A stretch of 64,000 bases of DNA from Ypsolopha sequella. Taxonomy: Eukaryota; Arthropoda; Insecta; Lepidoptera; Ypsolophidae. The notes below the pieces were generated by a model. It made no database searches and was not told the origin of the DNA. It was given only the letters and a program-made list of their open reading frames with translations. Location: the NCBI GenBank assembly GCA_934047225.1, contig OW204010.1:3056294-3120293 (forward strand). The letters are read 5' to 3'. Both the position numbers and the translations under genes were made by a program. Below are positions 11,488 through 23,022 of this stretch, in pieces (positions within the stretch are counted from its first letter, which is position 1; each line of letters opens with the position of its first letter).

Positions 11488-12909
11488 TTAAGAAAGTGCT
11501 GAGTTTTGCAGCCTTCCCCCTACACGTACCAAGCCCTTATCGTCTATAAATGGATGCAAAGGTTTCAGAGGACCCTTGACATTCTCACCTTTTCGCAATG
11601 AGTTCGGTTCCTCACTGAATTGCTGTTCTTGTTCATGTTTTATTAATAAACATAAAGCTTGTTGTAGCTCCTTGCAAATTAAATAATTTAACTGTATTTT
11701 ATTATTACTTGGTTTGCTATTGTGACAGAATCGTAAAATGTATGCTAAGATTCGTGTCATTTTATTAATATCAGAATACTTTTCTAATATGTTTAGGATT
11801 TCTTTTTGTTTCAGGATAATGAGTACCACATCAGCAGAGGATGCAGCACCGGCAGTCAACTCAGGTAAGTTTTCCAACCTTTTTATAGGCAAATTTGTAT
11901 TAAATTTATACTCCCTTTGTTGCAGGAATTCTGGCCCGTTCCACCACATTTCGCACGTTGAGAGCTCTCGCGGATCCAGACCTCTGCTTATGTAGTCTGC
12001 GGGATTTTCATGGGTGCTGACGTAACCCCAGCGCCATCTATCGGCCAGCTGTTGGATAACTCTTACTCTGTTCGATACATATGCTTGTAACTTTGTTACC
12101 TCAGTGCTAATCCAAGCCAAAGCAATTTGTGAGTCCGAGAATAAAAACACGTCATCAATATTGACTTTTATTTTAAGCGTGTCATATACTTTATTTGTCA
12201 ACTTTGCCAATAATAGGATAGCATTAAGCTCAAGACGTGGGGTCGCTAATGGCTTTGTGCACTGGTTGATTCTAGATTTCGAACAGAGTAAACTGAGTTT
12301 TGCTTTACCTGTTTTATCCACCACACGCAAGTATAAGCAAGCCCCGTAGCCCGTAGTGCTCGATGCGTCGGCAAAGCCCACAAGCTGGACAGCTTCTGCA
12401 GTATCGGGGACCTGAATATTTCTGTTAATGCAAATAGGCTCCATGGCTGCTAAACTATCAGCAAACTCTGACCATTCAGTTCCTACCTGTTGTGATGGAC
12501 GGGTATCCCAGTCTAATTTTTCGCACCACAACTTCTGCATGATAAATTTTGCTTTCACTATTATGGGACTAACAAAGCCAAGCGGGTCATAAAACTTTGC
12601 TATCTGACTCAATATTTGCCTTTTTGTTGCCGAATTAGAAATAAAACCATCTGGACATTTCACAACGAAACAGTCCTTTTTCGAGTCAATTGTTAAGCCT
12701 AGCGCTTTAATACTGCAGTTTTCTTTTAGAAGTTCAATGTCATCCAACCGTCTCTCATTTATAGGTATATCTGATAAGACACTTTCGCAGTTAGACGACC
12801 ATTTGTGCATATCAAAGCCTCCCAGGTCAAGCAAGGCTTTAAGCTGTCTCTTTGCTTCAAGCAACACATTAAAATCTGAGTTTGAATATAAGATGTCATC
12901 GACATACAC
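11488..12909 (-). pseudogene. Element C reverse transcriptase (YVDD) and RNase H
   Basis: The segment starts at VYVDDILY, the catalytic RT box, next to the solo LTR. It continues through ILSQIAKFYDPLGFVSPII (a typical BEL/Pao connection motif) and VQLVGFADASSTTGYGACLY, the RNase H start with its first catalytic Asp. LFSDSQIALAWIS gives a later RNase H Asp. VSTHENPADYISRGLDPREL is the conserved BEL/Pao segment before the integrase. A TAA near 11488 interrupts the frame just before the integrase zinc region. Confidence 0.85.
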
Positions 12910-14353
12910 TGTAGCATAGCAAATTTTGTAGGTGCGGTTATCACAAAGTTTTTGCGTCGTTGTTTTGCTTGACGGTAAATTGCGGTTTACCCTCTGTTCT
13001 AGACATGAAGTTCGCTCGCTTGTTTGTTGCGGTTTCCGAGGTTGTTTCTCGGTCATTTGTCGGCCAGGTTTTTTACTGTCGACTCGTGTTGTGTGTATCA
13101 TCATTTTTGATTTTTTTATATTTTTGATAATGGCGGATCTGCCAACAGGAGTTGTGTCTTTAATAAAATAGGTGGGTTTCGTGTTAAATTTGGTTAATAT
13201 ATCTTGTGTGGAATAGTTCTATAATATTTACATTCTTCGGTTGGTTAAAAAAAGGATTTTTTTCGCCGGGTTGGTGGGAGATCTAATTTATTGTTGGATC
13301 ATGGTACGTATTGCTTTCTTTGTATTTTGAGACACCGGAATTTTGTTCTCATCGTTCCGTGTGGTAAAGGTTTTAATATTGTTTATTCTCTTCTAATTCC
13401 AGGGGTTTCAAGTTCGAGTTTTTGCTGTTTTGCTTCATTGGTGATTTTATCCAGCTGGCTTGGAAATGACCGCCGCGTGGTGTACACAGTCAAGCAGTTC
13501 CTTTGTCTGCGAGGACGGAGATCGTTGACCTTGAGGTGGGGCAGCGGTCGGCGTGCCCAATTTTTGTTGAAAATGTTGGAGAATTCAAGTATGTGTTGGA
13601 ATTTTATTTTTAACCTCAAATGATAACGGTGCCTTGGACGGTTGTTTTCAGGACACTTAGTTATGTGTCTTATTGTTAACCAAGTGTAAATTCTTCTTCC
13701 TGTTTCACTGAATAACCAAAAATGTAGAATTTAATAGTTCCGTAATTTTTCCTGGTAAAACTGATTGGTGTACCAGACGATTTGATTTAAGGAGAATGAT
13801 CGACAAATATGTATTGTTAGATAGATCTACGGCTCCACTGAGCTAGATTTTATTTGGAAATTATTTTCCCTTGTTTGTTTTCAAGTTTTGTTACTCTTAA
13901 AGTTTTTTAAATGTAATTTCACAAGATTCCATGTAATTTAGTTACCTGTGGTTAAGGCGGTAACTAACCCATCTAGTTATTCACTTAAATGTTTTATTTA
14001 TGTCTTGGCAAAACTAATTCCAATGTAATATTACTACCTGATGTTAAGGCGGTACCTGACACAACTATTTAGAGGTTCTAAAGGTTTTAGTAATGTCTTG
14101 GCAGAATATATGCCAAATGAAGGTCTTGGCTAAAAGTTTTTAACTTTGTAATATTTTCCGTAACACCTTTTTACTTGTGAAATTGGACATTTCTTTGATA
14201 AAATTAAATACAATTAATTGTAAAGTACCACGAAGTTTTCTTCAGAACCTTTTTCCAACTGTAGGTTACAATTAGGTCACTTTTTAATTTTATTTTGTTA
14301 AGTTGCACGACTGGTGGAAAAGACCGGGTACCCGCCGGTCGTGCTTTCTGACA
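12910..14353. mobile_element. Solo LTR copy 1, inside element C RT
   Basis: The 1,444-bp insert begins TGTAGCATAGC and ends TTTCTGACA, and is flanked by ACAC at 12906-12909 and 14354-14357. Cutting it out with one ACAC restores the RT frame exactly: KKC joins VYVDDIL. A second copy with its own CTTT duplication lies at 54531-55969. TG...CA ends, a 4-bp duplication and no coding capacity make a solo LTR the best reading. It contains repeated blocks of about 92 bp (near 13930, 14022) with the shared words GTAAT, TTACCTG and TTAAGGCGGTA. Strand of the parent element is unknown. Confidence 0.8.
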
Positions 14354-14642
14354 ACACACATTTTTTAATTATAAATGAACCTAGTGGAAGGTGAGATTCA
14401 TTCTGCATTGCAAGCTGAAGAAGGCATCGAGTCGCAAGATAGCTAGAACTTTTTAAGCCATACGTAAGGGTATCAAGGCGTATGCATTTTATTTTTTCAT
14501 CAGGCATATCGCGCCACAGAATATTCTGAAGTGAAGTGTGTGCAGGATTGACAAGAACATTTCTAAACATTTTTTTAATATCGCTGTTCAATGTAAAATC
14601 TCCTATCCTGTATAGCAAAACAATATCAAACAAAATGAGCAT
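14354..14642 (-). pseudogene. Element C reverse transcriptase, N-terminal part
   Basis: The frame encodes DIVLLYRIGDFTLNSDIKKM (the first catalytic Asp region, in DIKKMF), LQNILWRD, and LDTLTYGLKSSSYLATRCL (the YGLKSSS/F box before the palm). It ends at SFIIKKC, where the solo LTR begins. The upstream fingers region appears deleted: the frame jumps from a YQNFIHQYVEMGHAHF-like linker (frameshifted, near 14660) to DIVLLYR, whereas BEL/Pao RTs normally have roughly 100 residues between them. Confidence 0.7.
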
Positions 14643-14684
14643 GGCCCATCTCTACATATTGATGAATAAAGTTTTGGTATTCTG

Positions 14685-16769
14685 TCAATAAATTAATATT
14701 TTTATGCAATTTTTTCTCGAAGAGAGAAATAGGTTAAGAAACCTATACAATGCCAGGTCAAAAGAATCACCTAATGTCGAATTTATGTCATGTAAGGGCA
14801 CCTTCAATGGAAGATCAACTTGAAACTTGTTGTTTGACAATTGAAATGTAGATTTAAAATTATTTTCTACTAACTCATGCTCTGACAGTTGTTCAGTAAA
14901 GATTTCTGGAACCTTTTCAGCTTCCCAAAATTTAGACATAGTATTATCCACATCACACTTTGTGCAAACAAGCGAAACAATTTTATCTACCTCATTTTGT
15001 GGTGGCAAGCCGCCAGCAACGATGTGACCAAATTTAGTATTAATTATACAGACTCCTGTCCCCTTATTGGCTGAGTGCGGCTTTTTCTGCTCAAGCGCCT
15101 GTTGCTGGGCAGGCAAGACGTTTGACGACTGCGCTGTGAGCGTACACACAGGCTGGTTGCTCTGCAATGTAGCCTTGGCCGGTTGCAGCACCAGGAAGAA
15201 CACATCAGCACCAATTAGCATATTAATCTCCGATGGTTTGTAGTACTTATCGTCAGCTAACTGGATATTAGGAGGGACAACTATTGTGCTTGGGTCAAGC
15301 ATTGTTTGAGGTAGCTTACAAGTGATTGCATCCACTACATGACAATTGACATTAATTTTGAATGGAGATTTTAGCGAGTGAATCTCTAATGGGACAGAGT
15401 ATTTTATTTTATTTTTAGTATTAGTAACACCTATGATACTAGTGTTGTCTCGCATGGGTGTTAAGCCTTATACTTTTATAGTCTTACTGGTAACTAGCGT
15501 TGCCTGTGAGGCACTGTCCAAAATTGCCTTTACGTGCACCTCTCTTCCATCCTTTGCAAACAGCTTTATACGGGCTGTGGGAATTAATACATTATTAGCG
15601 TTATTGCCTGACAACATGATAACGGGTTCTGCCATTTTCTCCTCGCGATGCAACAATGAGTAATGTGGTTTCTTGCATTGACTGCATCGAAAATGGAATT
15701 TACATTTTCCAAGATGGAGATTTAAGCATATGTTGCACAGTCCGGTCTTATTTGCAAAGTTTACTCTTTCAGCTGAAGACAACAATTTAAAAGTTTTACA
15801 AGTATAAGTTTTATGATCATCACACTTACAGTAATAGCATCCTCGCTTGTTCCTCGTGGTCATCGCGTTGACTGCTTTCGCTGAAGATGAATGTTTCTCT
15901 CGGGCGGGCTCTGCGTTCTCCATTGCTAACGCTTGTTTCTCCAGAAATGCCAAAAATTGATCCACCGTGGGTTCTATCTTGGCATCTCGTTCCAGCTGGT
16001 ATAAATGCCCAAACTGGTGGTCTATTTTTCAAATTAAAATACAAATTAGTATGGGGTTTCACTCTGAAACCTTTACTTCTAGATTTTTAAGGGCAGACAA
16101 CGTTTGTATGACCGAAGATATGTATTGCCTGAGGTTGGATGGGAATGGCTTACTGATCACAGGCAGATCTAGCAAGTTTGTGATGTGTTCGCTAATGATT
16201 TTATACTTGTTATAATACCTATTAACAAGTAACCTAATAGCCTCATGATAACTAGGTTCAATTAAGGGCAGATTCTTTATAATATCATAAGACTCGCCTT
16301 TGAGGAAGGATCGTAAATAATGTAACTTTTGAACTTTGTCCAATGTAGGATCATTTTCGATGACAGATTTGAAAAGCTCTTTGAAGGTCATATATTCGGA
16401 ATATTTTCCTGTAAATGGTTTTATTTCAATAGTGGGCAGCTTTGCCTGACGCAGACTAGGAGTTTTAACTAATTCACATTGAGAAGAACGCTTACTCAGT
16501 TCACTTTGTAACACTGAAACAATCACAAAGTATTTACCTTCATACTCTGCGACATCCTCTTTGTCGTCTGGTTTATGGCAAAGAATTTGCTCATTGTACT
16601 CTTCGTAACTATTGAAAGCCGCGATACACCTTTGTTTTTTAACACAAAGCATTTCAGTTGAGTTATCGGCCAAATTCTCCTCCTCAATTTGAGAATGAAG
16701 ACGTGTCAACGTGGTTTTTACATAGCCCCGTTTAGCAATAAGGCTATCGAGATTAGACATTATTAACAC
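14685..16769 (-). pseudogene. Element C gag, nucleocapsid and protease
   Basis: Gag starts at or near 16769 (the second Met begins MSNLDSLIAKRGYVKTTLTR). It shows the Pao-type capsid region (KLPTIEIKPFTGKYSEYMTF, then LHYLRSFLKGESYDII). Two in-frame TGA codons interrupt it near 16059 and about 30 bases further on. The same frame then gives DHQFGHLYQLERDAKIEP, Cys-rich knuckles (CYYCKCDDHKTYTC, CNICLNLHLGKC, CSQCKKPHYSLLH) and an aspartic-protease-like site ILDSASQATLV. A TAA near 15468 follows; the frame then continues through YKPSEINMLIGADVFF (protease C-terminus) toward the RT linker and stops near 14685. These are point lesions in one long frame, and the source element was a single gag-pol polyprotein. 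Confidence 0.75.
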
Positions 16770-17316
16770 TTTTACCTATATAACACGATCTTTAAAACAA
16801 ACACAATTAATTACGACTAATATATAGGTATGTACTGTCTCTAAAACAAAAATTTTCGATAACACCGTATTGATCGTCTATGCAGAAATCCAAAATGGCA
16901 GATTTGTTTGTTTGGGCGATGCGTATCGGCGATTATCGGTGACTATCGGAGATGATCGCTGTGTTGGACGCTTCCGCTTCCTTCGGCTCGCTGATTGGCT
17001 GTCGCGTAGCGCCCTCCGCTCGCGTCCTGTTGTAGCCGCCGCTATTGGCCAATTCCCTTGGCGTAATTTCAAAAGGACGAATAAAATGAAGGCACCACGA
17101 TTTCTTTGCCACGTTGATGCACAATGCACCGTGATATAATTTTCTTTGCAGGTTGTTGCCGAAGTCGTAAATAATGGTTGATGATGATAGCACTCTAGTT
17201 TTTTCGCCACTGTGCGACGTGAAGATTGATCGCACGCCACGACTCCCGTCTTGTATAAAAAATGGCGGTCGCTGGACGCAGTCTTTGTCTCCTATGCAGT
17301 CACTTTCCACAGAACG

Positions 17317-17335
17317 CCAGTATCTCGAAGGACCA
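17317..17335 (-). other. Element C presumed primer-binding site
   Basis: TGGTCCTTCGAGATACTGG follows the 5' LTR directly on the minus strand. It begins with TGG, as expected where the CCA end of a tRNA pairs to start reverse transcription. The TGGTCCTTCGAG core is one I associate with insect BEL/Pao elements. The leader up to gag (16770-17316) holds no clear gene. Confidence 0.6.
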
Positions 17336-17536
17336 TGTGCAGCTCTCGGGCTGTAGTAATTTTAGTGGGATTTCTAGGCACTACACTTGATGGAGAACAA
17401 AGTTTTTCGTAATTAAAAGATATTTTTAATTAGCACCAGTTACTAGGTGTCACCAACACACAAATCAGAAGAACAGGAAGTACAGTTTTTGTTGCCACAA
17501 TAATAAAATTATAAATGTTTGTTGGGGTTGCCAACA
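17336..17536 (-). repeat. Element C 5' LTR
   Basis: 201 bp, the twin of 9746-9945. On the minus strand it is followed at once by the presumed primer-binding site. Confidence 0.9.
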
Positions 17537-17541
17537 TCCTG

Positions 17542-17768
17542 AAGGTGTTATCTGATAGGTGGGACTCTCCCCTTTTTAAAAAGTGGATGGAGCACCTCAA
17601 TAAATAATTTAATTAGATTAAATTTGAATAAATTTAATTTAATTTAATTTGATTTAATTTATTTTAATACTACTTTTACTCGCCTGTTCTCTTACACTAG
17701 TCCATAAGTTATTTTGTATTACTAACACTTTATGGACCCTGTCTGAAATAAATTATTTTATTATTATG
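17542..17768 (+). pseudogene. LINE-2 fragment, part 2: C-terminus and 3' UTR
   Basis: After removal of element C and one copy of the TCCTG duplication, the frame continues from ...NCIL into KVLSDRWDSPLFKKWMEHLN and stops at TAA 17605-17607. An AT-rich 3' UTR follows with a degenerate AATTTAATTT run, a segment with actttatggaccctgtctga, AATAAA-type words and a short TTATTATTAT tail ending near 17768. The clean in-frame resumption shows that the two halves are one LINE copy. Confidence 0.7.
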
Positions 17769-18538
17769 TAGGTACACTTTTCAGTCACGGGCCCATTGGG
17801 ACCCAGTCATTTGAAAGGCATTCATGGGGCCGAAGCCAACATTGAAGAGGCCTTTGGTACCATTTGATCTAAATGTGAGATGGCTGCATCCATGGAGGCC
17901 TCTCCCTCAATGTATCATTGTGATATACTAACGGACAGTCCCCCACAGTTGCCAAACTATTGTCAGGAAGGAAGCGACTTGGAGTGGGCTATGAGGATGG
18001 GATACTAAATGGGCCGGATAACAGGGCTATGGAGTGAGATAACGGTCATCTGCCTCGAAAATCTCTCACAAATTTAAGTATGGCAGATGGTGACTTGCTG
18101 CTTGATAACTATCCAACAGGATAGCCGTTGTGGGCCCCCTATCTAGCCACCATGGGGCGGCCAGGGGGCAACACTATATAAGCAGCTAAGGTTGTCGAGA
18201 GGTGAGTCTGCGGGGCGCAAGATCCTTATACAGTCAAGTGCCCCCGGCGTTATGACATTTTACACTTCCAACCTGGAGCATAGGTTCCGCTCTTGCATCT
18301 CCACTCTGGCCAGCTGGTTAAGGCAAGCGCAGAGGCGGGGGGTGTGTTGCTGTGTGTATGTGTGTGTGTAAGCGCATGTGTGATAGTGTCCCATGGAGGT
18401 AGGGTCCGTGGTGTCGCCACTCACCATCGGCTCGCCACAAGCCGCCCTGCGGTGACTGATTGCACTGGACGTACTGGACGTACCAGAGGGCGATAGGGTC
18501 GTCACATCCCTACGATTATTATTATTATTATTATTATA
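17769..18538 (+). repeat. Probable LINE 3' UTR with (ATT)n tail
   Basis: GC-richer than its surroundings, without long open frames, and ending in a short (ATT)n run at about 18515-18537. That is how many insect non-LTR elements end, so a 5'-truncated LINE 3' UTR is the likely reading. A short GTGTGTATGTGTGTGTG stretch lies near 18350. Confidence 0.4.
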
Positions 18539-18654
18539 TTGAAAATAAAAAAAAAACATTTGTTTTGTTGGTCTTTTATTAAGTCAACCTACTTATAAGC
18601 AAAGTCTTAAGATATATACTTTTTCAAAAAATATATATATTCCTAACCTATTTT

Positions 18655-18776
18655 TAGGATTCCGTACTCAAAGGGTAACCAACGGGACCCTATTACTAAG
18701 ACTCCGCTGTCCGTCTGTTTGTCTGTCCATCTGAGACCAGGCTGTATATCATGAACCGTGATAGTTAGACATTTTA
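18655..18776 (+). repeat. GGTTCCGTACCC-type repeat
   Basis: Starts aggattccgtactcaaagg, continues aacgggaccctattac, tccgctgtccgtctg, and ends gctgtatatcatgaaccgtg. It abuts the 5' remnant of element B at 18781, so it may have inserted there or mark the point where B was truncated. Confidence 0.55.
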
Positions 18777-18780
18777 AAAT

Positions 18781-18947
18781 TGTTAACATAACTAGGCTAT
18801 TTACATGTTATTGGTATTTTTGATATGTTATTGATGTAGCAATTGCATTGAATTTATATAGTTCATTGGGTAGGTAATTGGCTACCGGAGGGTATCCGGT
18901 TGTTGTGTAGCAGTAATATCAATATAATTTTAATTTGGTAATGTAGT
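18781..18947 (+). mobile_element. Element B leader, part 1 (BEL/Pao, older copy)
   Basis: This stretch matches the leader of element A read on the minus strand (ggctaccggagggtatccgg versus gattaccggagggtacc; cagtaatatcaatataattt). It breaks at 18947, where element A starts, and continues at 24361. No 5' LTR is present, so B is truncated on this side. Confidence 0.7.
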
Positions 18948-19637
18948 TGATTGATAATAAACGCTCGTTGCTACCACAAATTGTAGCTTACAAAAAGTGG
19001 TAATACTGACTAGTGACGGGCATCAGCGTCACTAGTGCGAGGATTCCATAACCACGCTCAGACACCACTAATTGTATGCTAAAGGGCGATACTTGCAGCT
19101 GGAACAGGGGCCCATAGGCTGTCCCAGATTTATAGTCTACAAGTATCCTATATTCTACAAAAAATAGTATAAAATGTCCTACCAGACAATTGTATGATGA
19201 CCTCATCAGCTAGTCTTCGCACGGAATCCTTCCGCTGCGGAGTCCAAAGTGTGTCGGTGTTGTGGCACGTGGTTCACCTTCCACTGCGAATCTAAACACG
19301 ACCCACCTATCCCGGGATGCATCCGAACCCAGAAGAAATGATAATGGACAAGTCCATTTGTCGCACACCGCGTGGATATAGGTTATTTCACACACACAGG
19401 AAATACACTCAAAATGGTCTTCACACCAAATTATCGTCAGCCATTGACCCAATTGTTGTTCTTTACGATGTCCAAATCGATTTCCCTTGTATTAAGCCCT
19501 TATTATAACACATATTAAAATCGTCCGCGATCTATATCAATTTCCACGTCCCTCGTTTTTTGACAGCTCCAAGTCCATAGACAAAATATATAGACCATTG
19601 ATGGATGCGTTCCGAAATATACATTTTATTCTGAACA
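18948..19637 (-). repeat. Element A 3' LTR
   Basis: 690 bp, identical by eye to 23671-24360. On the minus strand it begins TGTTCAGAAT and ends TCAATCA. Confidence 0.9.
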
Positions 19638-20070
19638 GTCCCCCGCTCTGGGCTGAGTAATCAGACCACTAGCTCATACAACCGGGAGACGGGAGAGAGT
19701 TGTCATGGCTCGTCACAAAATCGAACCTTCGACCAACACCTCTGCGACGCGTGGAGTTCCGTCTCCGCCAAAACAACTTTAATATACGGCCCCGGCGCCA
19801 AAACAAGGATAGCAAGTTCACATCCTTCAAAAGAATTAAATTTCCTTCCCTAGGATGCTCAGTCCTGTCTGACCACAGAGAGGACGAGAGTTGAGGACCG
19901 CTTCCACTTTACAATATACAGTGGCAAGCTCCTCAAAAATTAGGACAGTTTCCCCAATAACGCAGCGGAGGTGGGTCTTCGCCGACTTGACGGCAGCTTC
20001 AAAAAATTCCCTCCCAGTGAGGGCAATTTGGGGGACTGTACCGCCAAGTTACCCCTTTCCGGGCGAAGAT

Positions 20071-21168
20071 TTAACTTAAACTAGCATAGTTATTTACAAA
20101 ACAAAAAATAACAACATCATTAGCAGTACCTCTGTAGATTGTGCCATTGTCGGAACGAATAAGTGAAAGTAAACCCCTACGCGACACGAAACGATCCAAC
20201 GCGGCGACGAAGGCCTCCGTAGTCAAAGCTGATACCACTGCCAAGTGAACGGCCTTGGTGGCCAAGCACACAAATACACAAGGTATGCTTTCACAACCCG
20301 AGCGTTGCGATTGCTAAAAACCCCCGTGCGCGTTACGTATGTGTCAATCCGACACCAACAGATTTACCAAAGGTCCGTCTTGGGTAGAAGCAAAGGATGA
20401 AGACTTCCGTATGGCAGGTCAGCTCTCCGAAATCAGCCTCCAAAACGCAGAAGTCCTTCATAATCCGTGAAAGGATTCAAACGAGCAACCGCTCACTTCA
20501 GCCTGGCGTGATCCTCGCGCAGAACTCGAAGTCTAAACTTGATGAGGTCCGCCTGAAGTACACGTACCGTGTACCAATGCGCTCCAACGCTCCTCTGCAC
20601 TCATGGCTGGGGACAAAATATATAAATTTCATTGACTGGTTGGTATTTCAACATAATACCACCATCATATTGGGATCCTCCAAATCTGCAAACAGTCTAT
20701 GTTTGTTTGAAAGCCATTTCCTAAGTTCAAACATAATAATCCAAGTATCGAATCAAATATCGAATATCCAAAATTGTGGATACCTCCACCAAAAACCAAA
20801 TAGGATCCATCCTAACAAATCCGAACCCAGGAGAACATCGACTGGGCCGGATGACAAAAACGTGGGTCTGCCATATGCAGACCTGACGTGCATGAGATTA
20901 TGGACGGAGGAAGGTCCAAAGAAGGCTGCCAGCCGACAATATTGTCTATAACCATGGCTGCAGCCGCTGATTCAACTCCAGTCCACCAATACCTAGGAGC
21001 GGCACCGACGAAATTTCCAAGTTTAATCCCAATCGGTGCGCCACTTGACTTTCCGAGTCGAGGAGGGCCCTTACCCTAACTCAATCCCCCCTGGAGCCCT
21101 AGACGCGAGCCATCGCGGTAGGCAACAGAACCGTCCGCAGTTCCGTACTCATAGCTTGAACAAGCTAG
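20071..21168 (-). pseudogene. Element A pol remnant: protease and partial integrase
   Basis: After gag, short frames recall a retropepsin (ALLDSESQVAHRLGL, the D-S-x-S site, near 21060) with stops between them. The sequence then passes without any RT or RNase H into the pre-integrase segment (NPFTDYEGLLRFGGRL, near 20460), which breaks off after RNAH. It resumes in the integrase core (CLATKAVHLAVVSALTTEAF, then LIRSDNGTIYRGTAN near 20130). The normal zinc-module remainder between these is missing. Downstream to the LTR, AVKSAKTHL- and EAVLNSRPLC-like words of the integrase end survive in broken frames. The same joints occur in element B. Confidence 0.7.
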
Positions 21169-23022
21169 TTACAGGCTACCCCACCTGTGGAGTGCAGGAC
21201 CAGTCCACTGGCAGTAATACGGCTGGCGCGTGCACATCCCCACCATGGGGGGAGCGTAGCCTCCAACTCTCCCTGAGTACGGCGGGTGGTACTCTAACCG
21301 CGGGTATTCCCGGTACGGCGGTGAGTAACCCCGTGACTCCGTCTGAGCACGGTGCTTCATGCCAGCTGGCACCAAAACCGGCGTGAGGAGGGGGGGCCTA
21401 GCCCTTGCCAACTCCAATTGGCCCCCGCCCGTAGGGGCCCAATTCACAACATGGCCATATGTGTGATAGCCCGTAGGCAAGCCCCCTACGGGTCCACGCG
21501 CAAATACATAACTCACCTCCCGGTGAGGGGGCGCGCCTCGCGCCGCAGTCCTCCGTTCCGACGGAGGGGAGCTCTGCCCGACAGCATGCCTTCCCTGGAC
21601 CGAGGGGGGGGAAGTTCTCCCTGACGCACCCCCGTTGTCCAAGGGGGGGGGAGTTCTCCCTGAAGCACCCCCGCCCGTAGGGCTCCGTCGCTGCGGGACC
21701 GGTGAAGCCGCTTCAGATCTGTTGGCACACAACAATAAATGGTGAGGCCCCTCACAAACACTGCAACGTCGTGGCTCGGGACAATTACGTTCAAAATGAT
21801 TGCCCAAGCAACCGAAACACAGGCCCTTACGCTTCACTATGCGTCGCCGCTCGGTGACGTGCAGGTTTCGCCACTGCTGACATCTCAGCAGGTCATGCCC
21901 CGTATGGCCACACTGTAAACAGGTCGATGACCTCTCGACCACGGCGACCCCCGCCAAACGTGCCATATCGCGTCCCCGCGACTGCTGCGGTTGTCTGGGC
22001 TCCCCACATTCCGATGAGCCAGCAGACGAAAATGATTGCGCCCCAGATGGCGCCAAGTCCGCTTGTGATGTTTCTGCTACCCTAGCTTCATATTCAAGAA
22101 ACGTTAATAAGTCCGTAAATTTTGGCACAGTGCTGCCATCTTTTCCTGTGGACACCCGCTCAAAACGTGACCTCACATCATTAGGCAACCTACCTAAAAT
22201 AATGTGAACGAGTAAAAACGACCACTCGTCCACCGGTAAACCTAAAGTTCTAAGGGCATTACACGCCACAGTGACCGGGGTCAGCAACTGCAACCTTAGT
22301 TGGGCCCGGTCAGTTACCCTAGGTGACGTCAACAATTGAGACGCATGCGCATCCGCCAGTAAGCGCATGTTCTGATACCTATCATTTAATAAGCCCCACG
22401 CTATATCATAATGATCATCCTCCACCCTGAGGTGCTGGATGAGCGACCTTGCTTCGCCCTCCAATGTTGACATCAAATATGCCATCTTTTGCCCCTTTGA
22501 TAAATCTACCCTAGAATTTATTAATGACGTAAACATATTTTTAAAAGAAACCCATTCTTGAATTTTCCCATTAAATTTATTTAGTTCTAAACTAATCAAA
22601 CTACCAGACACGCCATCTACCGGTTGAGGCGTGACAACTACAGGACCTCCTGAATTTTGCCTCTTTATATCAGCAACATTATTCGACGTTATAACCAGCG
22701 TCTTACCAGTGGCGCCATCTATTGGTCTAGGTGTGCTAACAACCGGGCTGCCCGATTGTCGCTTTTTGATCATGGAGGCCGCCTCCGTTAAAGCATGATA
22801 AATCCCTTTTATCTGAGCTAAATCAGTAACATACCTATCCATACGCCCGTCACTTTCCTGCAGTGCTGCCACAGCCGCCTCTGCGTCAGCCAGCCGCTGA
22901 TGCATCCGCTCGGCTCTCTCCAGGATTGCATTGTCGCGATCCGAACGAGAAAGCAATCCCTGGACGGTTGTAAACCAACGGAGCTCCTTCGCAAACGCAG
23001 CCTTGTGAGACTTGGACATCAT
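21169..23022 (-). CDS. Element A Gag, intact 617 residues
   Basis: This is the structural polyprotein of a BEL/Pao element, which packages element RNA. The N-terminus (about 20-90) is helical and probably coiled. A DUF1759-like capsid region spans about 145-320, with LNKFNGKIQEWVSFKNMF, LMSTLEGEARSLIQHL and EWSFLLVHIILGRLPNDVRS. Three Cys/His knuckles follow: CLQCGHTGHDLLRC (368-381), CFGCLGNHFERNC (402-414) and CSVCEGPHHLLLC (420-432). The last 180 residues are Pro/Gly/Arg-rich. No stop interrupts it, unlike the gag of element B. An intact gag in an element without RT fits a copy that supplies or uses its own Gag but needs enzymes in trans. A first Met at 23022 or the next codon is equally possible. 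Confidence 0.85.
   Translation of the reverse strand: MMSKSHKAAFAKELRWFTTVQGLLSRSDRDNAILERAERMHQRLADAEAAVAALQESDGRMDRYVTDLAQIKGIYHALTEAASMIKKRQSGSPVVSTPRPIDGATGKTLVITSNNVADIKRQNSGGPVVVTPQPVDGVSGSLISLELNKFNGKIQEWVSFKNMFTSLINSRVDLSKGQKMAYLMSTLEGEARSLIQHLRVEDDHYDIAWGLLNDRYQNMRLLADAHASQLLTSPRVTDRAQLRLQLLTPVTVACNALRTLGLPVDEWSFLLVHIILGRLPNDVRSRFERVSTGKDGSTVPKFTDLLTFLEYEARVAETSQADLAPSGAQSFSSAGSSECGEPRQPQQSRGRDMARLAGVAVVERSSTCLQCGHTGHDLLRCQQWRNLHVTERRRIVKRKGLCFGCLGNHFERNCPEPRRCSVCEGPHHLLLCANRSEAASPVPQRRSPTGGGASGRTPPPLDNGGASGRTSPPSVQGRHAVGQSSPPSERRTAARGAPPHREVSYVFARGPVGGLPTGYHTYGHVVNWAPTGGGQLELARARPPLLTPVLVPAGMKHRAQTESRGYSPPYREYPRLEYHPPYSGRVGGYAPPMVGMCTRQPYYCQWTGPALHRWGSL

Larger units (their letters stand above)
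9746..17536 (-). mobile_element. Element C: BEL/Pao LTR retrotransposon, degenerate
   Basis: Two LTRs of about 200 bp (9746-9945 and 17336-17536) with TG...CA ends flank gag, protease, reverse transcriptase, RNase H and integrase on the minus strand. The five bases TCCTG lie outside both ends (9741-9745 and 17537-17541) as a target-site duplication. The LTRs differ at only about four positions by eye. The order PR-RT-RH-IN, the YVDD box and the DUF1759-like gag fit BEL/Pao. The coding part has several nonsense mutations, a deletion in the RT fingers and a 1.44-kb solo-LTR insertion at the catalytic site, so it cannot be autonomous. It sits inside LINE-2. Confidence 0.9.

Noticed and set aside
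11738..13171. Plus-strand frames opposite element C pol
   Set aside because: They are antisense shadows of the RT-RNase H frame and of the solo LTR.
19210..19508. Open frames repeated exactly at 23933-24231
   Set aside because: They lie within the identical LTRs of element A and have no domain; the repetition is due to the LTR pair.
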